Below, piece by piece: positions 37,703 through 46,639 of a DNA stretch of 64,000 bases. The DNA lies in NCBI RefSeq assembly GCF_006716355.1, contig NZ_VFOW01000001.1, positions 310,001 to 374,000 on the forward strand, in the 5' to 3' direction. The notes under the pieces were generated by a model. It searched no databases and was not told the origin of the DNA. It saw only the letters and a list, made by a program, of their open reading frames with translations. A program made the translations under genes and the position numbers. Within the stretch, counting starts at the first letter, position 1. Each line of letters begins with the position of its first letter. The DNA is from Stackebrandtia endophytica. GTDB lineage: Bacteria; Actinomycetota; Actinomycetes; Mycobacteriales; Micromonosporaceae.

Positions 37703-38679
37703 CGGGTTGTTCCTCTCGTACGTGCGTGACGCTGCGATGCTACAAAACGGACGATGTCGCGCAACCAGTCCGAGTCGGTCGACAGCCGCAACCTCGCCGC
37801 GCCGGCCCGACGCAGCGACTGCGCGATCTGGTCGCGCTGTTTCGCCGCCGCCTCGGCGTAACGACGTCGAAACTCGGCACTGCCAGTCTCGATCTCCTGC
37901 GTCACACCGGTTTCAGGGTCCATAAGTTCAACGATGCCCACATCGGGCAGTGCCAGTTCCCTCGGGTCGACGATCTCGATGGCCAACACGTCATGGCGCA
38001 CCGAAAGCTTCCGAATCGGACGTTCCCACTGGTCCTCGGCCAGGAAGTCCGAGACGATCACGACGAACCCGCGCCGTCGCGGCGGCCGATGCAACAGATC
38101 CACCAGCGCCGACAAGTCGGTGCGTCCCGGCCCGGTGACCTTGCGACGCCGCCACCCTCCCACCTCCGGCAGCTGCGGGCGCATCTCGGCGACCTTGCGC
38201 AGCAGCACCTGCGCACCGGCGTGACCGGGGGCGGCGGGAACGACCGAGGGCGTGCCGCCGGCGCCCAGAACCGCGCCGATCCGATTGCCACCGCGCACCG
38301 TCAGATGCGCCATCGCCGCGGTGGCCGCGATCGCCAGATCACGCTTGAGGCACTTGGCGGTGCCGAAGTCGAGGCTGGCCGACAGGTCCACCGCCAACCA
38401 GGTCTCCAGTTCCCGATCGGCGATCGTGGTGCGGACGTGCGGGGTCGTGGTACGAGCCGTCACCGGCCAGTCCATCCGCCGTACGTCGTCACCGGGCCGA
38501 TACTCGCGCGACTCCCCCGGCTCGGTTCCCGGCCCGGGAAGCAACCCCAGATAGTCACCGTGCAGCAGGCCGTCCAACTTGTTGTTGATCAACAGCTGTA
38601 GATGGTTGAGCTGCTCGACCGCGTTCTTGCCGTGACCAGCACCGCGACTCAGCGCGAGAAGTTCGGCGTCACGAGCCAC
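37699..38679 (-). CDS. DUF58 domain protein of the MoxR operon
   Basis: A 326-residue cytoplasmic protein. The DUF58 core is recognised by GESREYRPGDDVRRMDWPVTARTTTPHVR at about 55-85, followed by a degenerate VWA-like fold (TWLAVDLSASLDFG). Such proteins work with MoxR ATPases, perhaps as substrate adaptors. It is four bases after moxR and overlaps the VWA gene by four bases. Confidence 0.92.
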   Translation of the reverse strand: MARDAELLALSRGAGHGKNAVEQLNHLQLLINNKLDGLLHGDYLGLLPGPGTEPGESREYRPGDDVRRMDWPVTARTTTPHVRTTIADRELETWLAVDLSASLDFGTAKCLKRDLAIAATAAMAHLTVRGGNRIGAVLGAGGTPSVVPAAPGHAGAQVLLRKVAEMRPQLPEVGGWRRRKVTGPGRTDLSALVDLLHRPPRRRGFVVIVSDFLAEDQWERPIRKLSVRHDVLAIEIVDPRELALPDVGIVELMDPETGVTQEIETGSAEFRRRYAEAAAKQRDQIAQSLRRAGAARLRLSTDSDWLRDIVRFVASQRHARTRGTTR

Positions 38680-38682
38680 GGG

Positions 38683-39777
38683 TTATCGGCTCCCCGCCGG
38701 CCAGTGAGTCCCCGCGGATCCCGCCGCGGCCGGATAGACCGTCGACGGTGCCGCACCGCTGGTGGGTCGGGCGTCGGCGTCCTGCCTCGGGGAAACCGAC
38801 GGCGGTGGCACGGCGGCCATGATCCGGTCGACAATGTCGTCGGCCGGGATGCCGTCGGCCAATGCGTCATAGGACAACACCAGTCGGTGGCGCAGCACGT
38901 CGGCGGCGATGTCCTGGAGGTCCTGCGGCAGCGCGTAATCGCGTCCCCGCAATACCGCCAGGGCACGGGTGGCGCGGATGAGTCCCAGCGACGCCCGCGG
39001 ACTGGCGCCGTACTGGATCAGACCGGCCACGTCGGGAGCACCGAACTCGGCGGGACGCCGGGTAGCCAGGACCAGGCGCACCGCGTAGTCGACCAGCGCG
39101 TTGTGAATGAATATGCCGTCGGCCTTGGCCTGCAGCCGGATGATGTCATCGGTGGCGAACACCGGTTCGGGTTCGGGCGCGGCCACACCCATCCGGTAAA
39201 CGATCTCGCGTTCCTCGGCGTCGGTGGGGTATCCGACCACGATCTTCAGCAGGAAGCGGTCGCGCTGCGCCTCGGGCAACGGATAGACGCCCTCCTGCTC
39301 GATGGGGTTCTGAGTGGCCATGACCAGGAACGGGTCGGGAACCTTGTGGGTCTGCCCCCCGATCGAGACCTGCTTCTCACTCATGACCTCCAGCATGGCC
39401 GACTGCACCTTGGCGGGCGCCCGGTTGATCTCGTCGGCCAGCAGGAAGTTGACGAACACCGGCCCCAGCTCGACGTCGAACTTCTCACTGCCCTGCCGGT
39501 AGATGCGGGTACCGACGATGTCGGCCGGCACCAGGTCGGGGGTGAACTGCATACGGGCGAAACTGCCGCCGACCACAGTGGCCATGGTCTCCACCGCCAG
39601 GGTCTTGGCGACCCCCGGGACCCCCTCAAGTAGACAGTGACCGCGAGCCAGCAACGACACCAGCATTCGCTCAATCATGCGATCCTGACCGACGATGACC
39701 CGCTTGATCTCGAACAGCGCCTTCTCCAACAGCTCGGCGTCCTGCGCCGGAGTGCGGGTCGGCTGCGCGTCAGTCAT
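38683..39777 (-). CDS. moxR: MoxR family AAA+ ATPase
   Basis: A 364-residue AAA+ protein. Walker A EGVPGVAKTLAVET, Walker B FLLADEINRAPAKVQSAMLEVM, sensor 1 MATQNPIEQEGVYPLPEAQRDRFLLK: a full MoxR signature. The C-terminal lid ends in a disordered Pro/Ala tail. ATG at 39777 has GGAGG eight bases upstream. MoxR ATPases act as chaperones for metal-cofactor insertion or membrane-complex assembly; the target here is unknown. Confidence 0.94.
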   Translation of the reverse strand: MTDAQPTRTPAQDAELLEKALFEIKRVIVGQDRMIERMLVSLLARGHCLLEGVPGVAKTLAVETMATVVGGSFARMQFTPDLVPADIVGTRIYRQGSEKFDVELGPVFVNFLLADEINRAPAKVQSAMLEVMSEKQVSIGGQTHKVPDPFLVMATQNPIEQEGVYPLPEAQRDRFLLKIVVGYPTDAEEREIVYRMGVAAPEPEPVFATDDIIRLQAKADGIFIHNALVDYAVRLVLATRRPAEFGAPDVAGLIQYGASPRASLGLIRATRALAVLRGRDYALPQDLQDIAADVLRHRLVLSYDALADGIPADDIVDRIMAAVPPPSVSPRQDADARPTSGAAPSTVYPAAAGSAGTHWPAGSR

Positions 39778-39882
39778 CTCGGTGGCCTCCAGATCCGGTG
39801 AAACTGTCAGCGACGATATTAGAGGCCGAACGCCACGGCCGCCCACCGCACGCGCGACACCGTCGGCGTCGGTCAGACTGAG

Positions 39883-40101
39883 GTGGTGAACGACCAGATC
39901 CCGATCTGCTCCGCCAAGGGCTGTCGACAGGACGCCGTGTGGGCGCTACGGTGGCGTAATCCCAAGATTCACGGCTCCGAGCGCGTCAAGACCTGGCTGG
40001 CCTGTGACGAGCATCGCGAACAGTTGACCGATTTTCTCACTCGACGTCAGTTCCCGTGCCGTGTCGAGCCGTTGGACTCAATAGGCTTGCCCGATGTCTG
40101 A
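39883..40101 (+). CDS. Small Cys/His-rich conserved protein
   Basis: A 72-residue protein with CSAKGCRQDAVWALRWRNPKIH and WLACDEHREQL, that is two Cys pairs plus His, a likely zinc site. It belongs to a small actinobacterial family often labelled acetone carboxylase, which has no sequence support here. GTG start at 39883 or 39886. It overlaps the PH-domain gene by eight bases, so it heads that operon. The operon is divergent from moxR. Confidence 0.78.
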   Translation: MVNDQIPICSAKGCRQDAVWALRWRNPKIHGSERVKTWLACDEHREQLTDFLTRRQFPCRVEPLDSIGLPDV

Positions 40102-40597
40102 CGAACATCCCGTGTGGGACAGCTGGCCCGGCGACGTCTCCTGGCAACCGGTCTCGCCGCGATTGGCGATCGTTCGCATCCTCAGCCTGCTGTTGGTGGG
40201 GATCCCCACCGGCGGGTTGGCCACGCTGCTGTCCTGGCTGTGGTGGGGTTCGCCGTGGTGGCAGATCACGGCCTCGGTGTTGACGGCGATACTGCTGCTG
40301 CGCATCGTCTTGACCGGGCGCGTCGTGCGGGCCTGGGGATACGCCGAACGGGCCGATGACCTGCTGATCCGCCACGGACTGTGGACCAAACGCCTGTCGA
40401 TCGTCCCGTACGGGCGGATGCAGTTCATCGACTTGAGCGCCAACCCGTTGCAGCGGATGTTCGACCTGTCCACCGTCAAGCTCCACACCGCCTCGGCGGG
40501 CACCGACTCCACGGTCCCCGGCCTGGCTCCCACCGAAGCGGCCGCTCTACGGGATCGGCTCGCCGAACGCGCCAACCGGGAGCGGGAGGGATTGTGA
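40094..40597 (+). CDS. Bacterial PH-domain membrane protein (YdbS-like)
   Basis: A 167-residue protein with two hydrophobic helices (about 22-72) followed by one bPH_2 domain (LLIRHGLWTKRLSIVPYGRMQFIDLSANPLQRMFDLSTVKLHT). The segment RMQFID...PLQR is the family hallmark. YdbS/YdbT-type pairs are of unknown function, and in Bacillus they are linked to resistance to fermentation products or amylolysin. It overlaps the next gene by four bases (GTGA). Confidence 0.88.
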   Translation: MSDEHPVWDSWPGDVSWQPVSPRLAIVRILSLLLVGIPTGGLATLLSWLWWGSPWWQITASVLTAILLLRIVLTGRVVRAWGYAERADDLLIRHGLWTKRLSIVPYGRMQFIDLSANPLQRMFDLSTVKLHTASAGTDSTVPGLAPTEAAALRDRLAERANREREGL

Positions 40598-42093
40598 CCA
40601 ATCCCACCGAACCCGATCCATCCGTCGAGTCGGCCCACACCGACACCGAACCCGCGGGTGACGTCGAACCGACGCCGGAGGGCACCGACTCCGCCGGAAT
40701 CGAGCTGCTCGATCAGGGGCGACAGCGACTGCACCCGTTCTCGCCGGTGCTGCACGGCATCAAGACCCTGTGGTTGGTGATAGCGGCGCTGTCCTGGCAG
40801 GGTCTGGCACGGTTCGGACTGACCATCGGCGGTGCCCTGATCCTGGCCGGCGGAATCCTGGGGATGATCTGGGCCACGCTCACCTGGTACTACACCGGCT
40901 ACCAGGTGCAGGACGGTCAGCTGCGCATCATCAAAGGTGTGCTGGTGCGCCGTCACCGCACGATTCCGCTGGATCGTCTGCAGTCCATCGAACTGCGGCA
41001 GCCGCTCCTGGCGCGGTTCGTCGGTTTGGCGGAATTGCGGCTGGAGGTGGTCGGCGGCTCCAGTTCCGAGGCGCCGCTGGCGTTCCTTCCGCTGGAGGAG
41101 GCCGAACAGCTTCGGGTGCGGCTACTCGCCTTGTCGAAGCGGCTGGGGGCCGACGTGACGGTCCCGGCGATGCCCGGCATCGAATCCACCGATAACGATC
41201 GACAGCCGGCCGCCGCGGAAGTCGCCGATGAGCCCGGCGAGCGATTGGTCACCGTGGTGCCGACGAAGCGCCTGGTGACGAGCCAGCTGCTGACCCCGGA
41301 GGTCTTCTTCGTCCCGGTGGCAATGGTCGCCACGGTCGGGTTCTTCCTCTGGCAACCGGATATGAGCTTCTACGGCCTAGCAGGTCTGATCACCGCGACC
41401 ATCGGCATCATGTTGCGCCCGATCGGTCAGGCGATGTCCAATTACGACTTCACCCTGCACGAGACCCCGGACGGTCTCCGGGTGCGTCGCGGCCTGACGG
41501 AGCGCCGAACCCAGACCCTGCCGCTGGCGCGGGTGACCGCCGCGGTGATCCGGTGGCCGTTGTTGTGGCGCAAGCCGCGATGGGTTCACGCCCGGGTCGC
41601 CAACGCCGGGCACTCGGGTCAGCGGGTCGAGGAGTTGGCGCAGGGGTCGACCGTATTGCCGGTGGGTCGGTTCGCCGACGCGCGCGCCATCACCACGATG
41701 GCTCTGTCAGGGATCGACATGACCGAGGCGGAACTCGCGCCGGTGCCGCGTCGCGCCGTCTGGTGCGCCCCGATCGGCCGCCCCGCGCTGGGTGCGGCGA
41801 TAACCCCGCGACTGTTCATCACCCGTTCCGGACGCCTTTCGCCGCAACTGGTGGGTATCCCCCGGCAGCGGATCCAGAGTGTGCGGGTGGTGCAGAGTCG
41901 CCTGCAACGGTTGCTGCGGTTGGCCACCGTGCACGTCGACATCGCCGGAGGGCTCGGCGTACCCGCTCATGCGGCGCATCGGGACGTGACCGAGGCGTTG
42001 CGGATGGCGCGGGAACTGGGCGAGAAAATCAGCGCCCCGGACCCGACGCCTCCCGCGACGGAAACGGTCGACGAGGATCACGACCGCGGATGA
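40594..42093 (+). CDS. Multi-PH-domain membrane protein (YdbT-like)
   Basis: A 499-residue partner of the preceding gene. A disordered acidic head (about 1-40), two membrane helices, then a bPH_2 domain (QLRIIKGVLVRRHRTIPLDRLQSIELRQPLLARFVGL), two more membrane helices (about 230-275), and two further bPH_2 repeats (VRRGLTERRTQTLPLARV; ITRSGRLSPQLVGIPRQRIQSVRVVQSRLQRLL). GTG start at 40594, overlapping the stop of the YdbS-like gene. Confidence 0.9.
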   Translation: MTNPTEPDPSVESAHTDTEPAGDVEPTPEGTDSAGIELLDQGRQRLHPFSPVLHGIKTLWLVIAALSWQGLARFGLTIGGALILAGGILGMIWATLTWYYTGYQVQDGQLRIIKGVLVRRHRTIPLDRLQSIELRQPLLARFVGLAELRLEVVGGSSSEAPLAFLPLEEAEQLRVRLLALSKRLGADVTVPAMPGIESTDNDRQPAAAEVADEPGERLVTVVPTKRLVTSQLLTPEVFFVPVAMVATVGFFLWQPDMSFYGLAGLITATIGIMLRPIGQAMSNYDFTLHETPDGLRVRRGLTERRTQTLPLARVTAAVIRWPLLWRKPRWVHARVANAGHSGQRVEELAQGSTVLPVGRFADARAITTMALSGIDMTEAELAPVPRRAVWCAPIGRPALGAAITPRLFITRSGRLSPQLVGIPRQRIQSVRVVQSRLQRLLRLATVHVDIAGGLGVPAHAAHRDVTEALRMARELGEKISAPDPTPPATETVDEDHDRG

Positions 42094-42416
42094 CCGGGCG
42101 GTTGGTGGGTACCTGGTCCAGTGAGGCCAGTGGGCTCTACTACTCGTCGTTCGAGGACGAGACGCTGACCTTCTGCTCCGACGGCGGCGGGGAGTATGAG
42201 TTCGCCCGGCCGGGGCACCGGTCGCGGCGGGCGTTTCGGTGGCGGTCACTCGCCCCCGACCGCATCGAGCTGACCTGGACCGACACCGTCGAGTCGGTCG
42301 AGTTGACCGTGGGGATCGCCGACGAGGACACCCCGTTGGCGGGGCCGGTCCTGATGCTGCGGGTCAGTCCCGCCGTCGAGTTCGCCGAGGAGTTCGGGCG
42401 GCTTCCGTCGGGCTGA
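42090..42416 (+). CDS. Small hypothetical protein coupled to the PH-domain genes
   Basis: A 108-residue protein without membrane segments, predicted mainly beta: it begins MTGRLVGTWSSEASGLYYSS and contains the strand pair RRAFRWRSLAPDRIELTWTD. The ATG overlaps the YdbT-like stop by four bases, which is the best evidence that it is real. The beta-rich pattern is lipocalin-like, but I cannot assign a family. Confidence 0.65.
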   Translation: MTGRLVGTWSSEASGLYYSSFEDETLTFCSDGGGEYEFARPGHRSRRAFRWRSLAPDRIELTWTDTVESVELTVGIADEDTPLAGPVLMLRVSPAVEFAEEFGRLPSG

Positions 42417-42552
42417 AGCATCCTCTCGCCATCGGTGCGGATCAGTGGGTTCGACCTCGTCGTTTACCTCGGTGTCGATATACAACGTGGCTACGGACCA
42501 ATCAGCGCCTCGCTACCGACCGGCACTTATTACCGTCGAGTAACATAACGAC

Positions 42553-43389
42553 GTGACCGCCTACGACCAGCGAACCCTCCGCCGGCACGGCCAACAGCTG
42601 GCCTACCACCGCTACCCCGTCACCGATGCCGACACGGCCGTCATCCTGTTGCCCGCCATGGGTGTTCCCGCCGGCTATTACCGCCGTATGGCCGGGGAAC
42701 TCACCGGGTTGGGAATCGACGTCACGGTCGCCGACCTGCGTGGCACCGGTGACAGCACCCCGGTCGCCACCCGTGCGGCCGGATACGGATACCTCGACCT
42801 GGTCGACGATGCCGACGTCCTGCTGGACGAGGTGACCCCCGAGCTGGCCGGACGACGCATCCTGTTGCTGGGACACAGCCTCGGAGGCCACATCTCCAGC
42901 CTCCTGCTGTCACGGCGAACCGCACGGGGGCAGGACATTCCGGTACACGGACTGTGCCTGGTGGCGTGTGGCCTGCCCTACCACGCCCTATACGGCTGGC
43001 GCTCACCGTTCCTGTACGGAATGGCGACGTCGATGACCCTGTTCGCCTCGGTTCGAGGGCATTGGCCCGGATACGGGTTCGCCGGTCGCCAGGCCCGGGG
43101 AGTCATTCGCGACTGGGCACACACCGTCCACCACGGGCGATTCGTCGACCCCACGCTGGACGCGGGTCTGGCGGAGGTCAAGATCCCGCTGCTGGCCGTG
43201 ACCGTCGACGGTGACCAGTACACTCCCCCGGCCACCATCACCCACCTCACCGACAAGTTCACCGCCACCGAAGCGACCCGGTTTCACTACAGCCACTCCG
43301 CCGCGGGAAGCCGATTGGACCACTTCCGGTGGGCCCGCCACAGTGGCGGACTGCTCCCCCAACTCACCGGATTCATCAACCACATGTGA
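42553..43389 (+). CDS. Alpha/beta hydrolase
   Basis: A 278-residue alpha/beta hydrolase: oxyanion region LLPAMGVPAGYYRRMA, nucleophile elbow GHSLGG (Ser near residue 105), acid in VTVDGDQYTPP and His towards the end (LDHFRW). Substrate unknown, probably an ester or lactone. GTG start without Shine-Dalgarno; a -10-like TAACAT ends six bases before it, so the message may be leaderless. The 136 bases before the gene otherwise show nothing clear. Confidence 0.86.
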   Translation: MTAYDQRTLRRHGQQLAYHRYPVTDADTAVILLPAMGVPAGYYRRMAGELTGLGIDVTVADLRGTGDSTPVATRAAGYGYLDLVDDADVLLDEVTPELAGRRILLLGHSLGGHISSLLLSRRTARGQDIPVHGLCLVACGLPYHALYGWRSPFLYGMATSMTLFASVRGHWPGYGFAGRQARGVIRDWAHTVHHGRFVDPTLDAGLAEVKIPLLAVTVDGDQYTPPATITHLTDKFTATEATRFHYSHSAAGSRLDHFRWARHSGGLLPQLTGFINHM

Positions 43390-43468
43390 ATGGGCGCGAG
43401 ACGGTCGAATCGGCACTCACTCGTCGATTCCGCCACCGGCTGGCCGCGGCGGTGCCTACCGTGAGGAC

Positions 43469-43858
43469 ATGGGACACGACAAGGCACCCGATCCGAAGGA
43501 GCCGCGTCACCGCGGCAAGGATGTCGACGACCGCGCGACCGCGCTTCGCGACGATCTCGTCGATGAGGACACCCCCGTACGCTCCGACGAACGCGAGCCC
43601 TCCGAGCCCGACCCCGACGAGCCGGAGGAACCGCCGGGACCGATGAGGCCGGGCGATCCCGACCCGATCGACCCGGATGAGCCGACCGAACCACGACCGG
43701 CGCAACCGGTACGACCCGTCGAGCCCTTGGAGCCGGTTCATCCGAATGATCCGAACTCGCCCGACGAACCCACGCCGAGACCGGGACCGGCGTCTCCGCC
43801 ACAGCGGCCCGGCTATCCCGATCCGCGCGCTCCCGGCGATGCACCTCCGTTGGGATGA
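43469..43858 (+). CDS. Pro/Asp/Glu-rich disordered protein
   Basis: A 129-residue low-complexity protein: a charged head (MGHDKAPDPKEPRHRGKDV), then long runs of Pro with Asp, Glu and Arg (DEPEEPPGPMRPGDPDP). No fold, signal peptide or membrane segment is predicted. The Shine-Dalgarno is poorly placed, so the gene call rests on the open frame and codon bias. Its TGA is directly followed by the last codon of the convergent sirtuin gene. Confidence 0.55.
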   Translation: MGHDKAPDPKEPRHRGKDVDDRATALRDDLVDEDTPVRSDEREPSEPDPDEPEEPPGPMRPGDPDPIDPDEPTEPRPAQPVRPVEPLEPVHPNDPNSPDEPTPRPGPASPPQRPGYPDPRAPGDAPPLG

Positions 43859-44611
43859 TCAGGGGATGATCGCCGGCAGAGCCTGACCGATCGGTTCGCG
43901 GATGACGGTGTGAGCCACCGAGTCGTAGGGGGTCGCCTGAGCGTTGCAGATGACGACTTGGGCGCCAGCTTCCACGGCGACACCGACCAGGCCCGCAGCC
44001 GGATGCACCGTCAGTGAGGTACCGATGGCGACGAAGACCTCGCAGTCGGCGGCGGCCTCGGCACTGGCGCGCAGCACCGTCGGGTCCAGGTTCTGTCCGA
44101 AGAAGATGGTGGTCGACTTCAGCATCCCACCACATTGCAGACAGGCGGGATCCGGTTCCCCGGCGGCGACTCGGTCCAAGGCGGACCGCATCGTCGTGAC
44201 ATCGTCACACTGTAGACAGACGACGCCGAACAGGTTGCCGTGCAGTTCGAGTACCTTGTCGGCGGCGGACCCGGCCTTCTGGTGAAGCCCGTCGATGTTC
44301 TGGGTGATCAGACCGCGCAACCGACCGGCTGCCTCCAACCGCACCAGGGCGTGGTGGGCGTCATTGGGTTCGACGGTCCACGCGGGGTGCTCACTACGCC
44401 GGATCCAGGCTCGGCGTCTGATGTCCGGATCGTTGACGTAAAAGTCGATGTCGACGTACTTGGCCGAATCCGGGTCCTTCGTCCAGGCTCCGTCGGGGCC
44501 GCGATAGTCGGGGATGCCCGATTCGGTGGAGATACCCGCGCCGGTCAACACCGTCACCGAGGTCGCACCGTCGATGAGGTCACGCACCCGGCTCATGTCA
44601 CTGTGGCTCAT
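43859..44611 (-). CDS. NAD-dependent protein deacylase (sirtuin)
   Basis: A 250-residue Sir2 protein. NAD-binding GAGISTESGIPDYRGPDG, TQNIDGLHQKAG, catalytic His in LELHGN, and a structural zinc site of two CLQC pairs are complete. Absence of the Tyr-X-X-Arg pair typical of CobB desuccinylases points to a deacetylase of the general bacterial type, but substrate preference is not certain. It is translationally coupled by ATGA to the upstream DMT exporter gene. Confidence 0.93.
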   Translation of the reverse strand: MSHSDMSRVRDLIDGATSVTVLTGAGISTESGIPDYRGPDGAWTKDPDSAKYVDIDFYVNDPDIRRRAWIRRSEHPAWTVEPNDAHHALVRLEAAGRLRGLITQNIDGLHQKAGSAADKVLELHGNLFGVVCLQCDDVTTMRSALDRVAAGEPDPACLQCGGMLKSTTIFFGQNLDPTVLRASAEAAADCEVFVAIGTSLTVHPAAGLVGVAVEAGAQVVICNAQATPYDSVAHTVIREPIGQALPAIIP

Positions 44612-45582
44612 TCTTCAGAGCCTACGACCCCGTTGGAGATCTTCGGTGCGCCCGATCGGGACAAACCGGCCAACCCCACCGCCACTGCGGTGACCGCGAC
44701 GGCGCCCAGTACCCAGGGTGAGGGGCGAACGCCCATCAACAGGTCGAGACCGATCGCACCGCCGAGCTGGCCGGCCAGGATGCTCACCGCCATACGAAGT
44801 ACCCCGATCACCCGGACCGCGATCATCGACACGATCACCAGCGCCGCACCGAAGACACCGCCGAGGTAGAGCCACGGTTGAGTCGGCAGGGTGAACCCGG
44901 GTACCCCACCGGCCAGCGCGATGACCGCCACGACCAGGTAGAGCACTCCGGTACCGAACAGGAAGTTCACGAAGCCCGTCGACAACGGATTGCGGGTGAT
45001 CTCGTTGACCCGACCGTTGAACGCGCCCTGCAACGCCAAGGACGCCCCGATCAACATCACCACCGGAACCAGCCACCAGATGGTGGTGTCGACGCCCTTA
45101 CCCAGCTGCGCCAACACGACCGCGGCGATGGCCAGACCGGCCGCCAGAATGCGGGGCGGGGTCGCCCGCAGTCGCCCACCCGGCCCCAACCCGGCGGAGT
45201 CGGTGGCCAGCGCCCCCAGCGAGTTGCCGCAGACCTGGGCGACGGTGAATGCGGCGACCCCGATCAACGGAACCGCGTAGGCACCGGCGAAGACGAAGAC
45301 CGCCCCGAACACGCCTCCGGAGTACATCCACCAGGGAAGGCGGTGCCGCCAGGCGCGCCGCAGACCGTCTCGTACTCGGGGCGAGACGGTCAACGCCGCG
45401 ATGAAGAACAACCCGCCGACGGTGTTGGAGACCACCGCCGCCGACAGCGGGGAGTCGATGTGGTGACTCAGTTCGGCGTTGACGGCCGCCTGGGCGGCGG
45501 CCCCGGCGCCGCCCAGGACGACCAACGCCACCGCCAACCACGCCGGGGTGCGGGAAGACTCGATGAGGGGTGACCGGGTCAT
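44608..45582 (-). CDS. DMT family transporter (YdcZ/DUF606 type, tandem)
   Basis: A 324-residue membrane protein with ten hydrophobic segments in two DUF606 repeats (GGVFGAVFVFAGAYAVPLIGVAAF and GGVFGAALVIVSMIAVRVIGV): a fused pair of the short YdcZ subunits. Substrate unknown. It overlaps hisG upstream and the sirtuin gene downstream by four bases each, which ties an exporter and a deacetylase to histidine-pathway translation. Confidence 0.88.
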   Translation of the reverse strand: MTRSPLIESSRTPAWLAVALVVLGGAGAAAQAAVNAELSHHIDSPLSAAVVSNTVGGLFFIAALTVSPRVRDGLRRAWRHRLPWWMYSGGVFGAVFVFAGAYAVPLIGVAAFTVAQVCGNSLGALATDSAGLGPGGRLRATPPRILAAGLAIAAVVLAQLGKGVDTTIWWLVPVVMLIGASLALQGAFNGRVNEITRNPLSTGFVNFLFGTGVLYLVVAVIALAGGVPGFTLPTQPWLYLGGVFGAALVIVSMIAVRVIGVLRMAVSILAGQLGGAIGLDLLMGVRPSPWVLGAVAVTAVAVGLAGLSRSGAPKISNGVVGSEE

Positions 45583-46424
45583 ATTCGGCAGGCGTGGATG
45601 TCGGTGACCAGGATGCCTCGGGCACCGATGGCGTAGAGCTCGTCCATGATCCGGTGGATGTCGGCTCGCGGGGTCATCGACTGCACCGCGACCCAACCCT
45701 CCCGATGTAGCGGGGAGACCGTCGGTGACTCGATCCCGGGGGTCAACGCGACCGCGTTCTCCACGACTTCGGCGCGAACGTCGTAGGCCAACATGACGTA
45801 GCGGCGGGCCACCAGGACCCCGTGAAGGCGACGAATGACCGATTCGACCCGCTGGTCGGGCTCTGCGGTGCCACGCCGGATGAGTACCGCCTCCGAGGTC
45901 ATGATCGGGTCGCCGAACACGGCCAGCCCGGCTTGACGCAGCGTCGCGCCGGTCTCGACCACATCGGCCACGACGTCGGCCACTCCCAGACCCACCGCGT
46001 TCTCCACAGCGCCGTCCAGGTGAATGACCGTGGCAGTGATTCCCGATTCCGCGAGGTGACGTTCCACGACCCCGGTGAACGAGGTCGCGATCCGTTTACC
46101 GGCCAGATCGGTGAGGTCGGTGACGGTCCCCGGTCGTGCCGCGTAGCGGAAGGTCGACGCGCCGAAACCGAGGCACAGCAACTCCTCCACCGGTGCTCGG
46201 GAATCGACGACGAGGTCGCGTCCGGTGATCCCCAGATCGAGATCGCCGGAGGCGACGTAGGTGGCGATGTCGCGGGGACGAAGGTAGAAGAACTGAACCC
46301 GATTGGGTTCGTCGGTCGCGGTGAGGTCCTTGGCGACACGCCGTTGGCGGTAGCCGGCCTCGGTCAGCATTCGGGTCGCGGATTCCGACAGGGATCCCTT
46401 GTTGGGCAGAGCGATGCGCAGCAT
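45579..46424 (-). CDS. hisG: ATP phosphoribosyltransferase (long form)
   Basis: A 281-residue HisG_L, the first and committed step of histidine synthesis. Catalytic domain blocks are LRIALPNKGSLSESA, DLDLGITGRDLVVDS and the PRPP loop RIATSFTGVVERHLAESG; the C-terminal ACT-like regulatory domain (about 210-280) gives feedback inhibition by histidine. The hexameric long form needs no HisZ. It is preceded by a 215-base leader with stable hairpins. Confidence 0.96.
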   Translation of the reverse strand: MLRIALPNKGSLSESATRMLTEAGYRQRRVAKDLTATDEPNRVQFFYLRPRDIATYVASGDLDLGITGRDLVVDSRAPVEELLCLGFGASTFRYAARPGTVTDLTDLAGKRIATSFTGVVERHLAESGITATVIHLDGAVENAVGLGVADVVADVVETGATLRQAGLAVFGDPIMTSEAVLIRRGTAEPDQRVESVIRRLHGVLVARRYVMLAYDVRAEVVENAVALTPGIESPTVSPLHREGWVAVQSMTPRADIHRIMDELYAIGARGILVTDIHACRI

Positions 46425-46442
46425 CTGTTGGCTCCTTGGCTG

Positions 46443-46511
46443 ACTGGTCCGGCGAGTTCGAGTCCGAACGAGCGATCGGTGCTCGTTCGACGGTTACTTC
46501 GCTCGACCAGT
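46443..46511 (-). promoter_or_regulatory. Structured leader upstream of hisG
   Basis: Just upstream of hisG, an outer stem ACTGGTC (46443-46449) with GACCAGT (46505-46511) encloses a perfect 9-bp hairpin (46465-46473 with 46481-46489, arms CGAACGAGC/GCTCGTTCG, loop of 7). The rest of the 215-base gap to hisE shows no gene. The nested form suggests a regulatory leader, but I see no His-rich leader peptide. Confidence 0.45.
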
Positions 46512-46639
46512 GCGTTCTGTTGGCGGACGACTCTTCTTCGCGATCGCACGGCGGTGGGCGATGCGCGATGGGCCACTGTGGCCGTGAGGAGTTTCAGCGG
46601 AGCGCCACGTCCGGGTGGACGCCGGCCGGTCTCCGCCGC

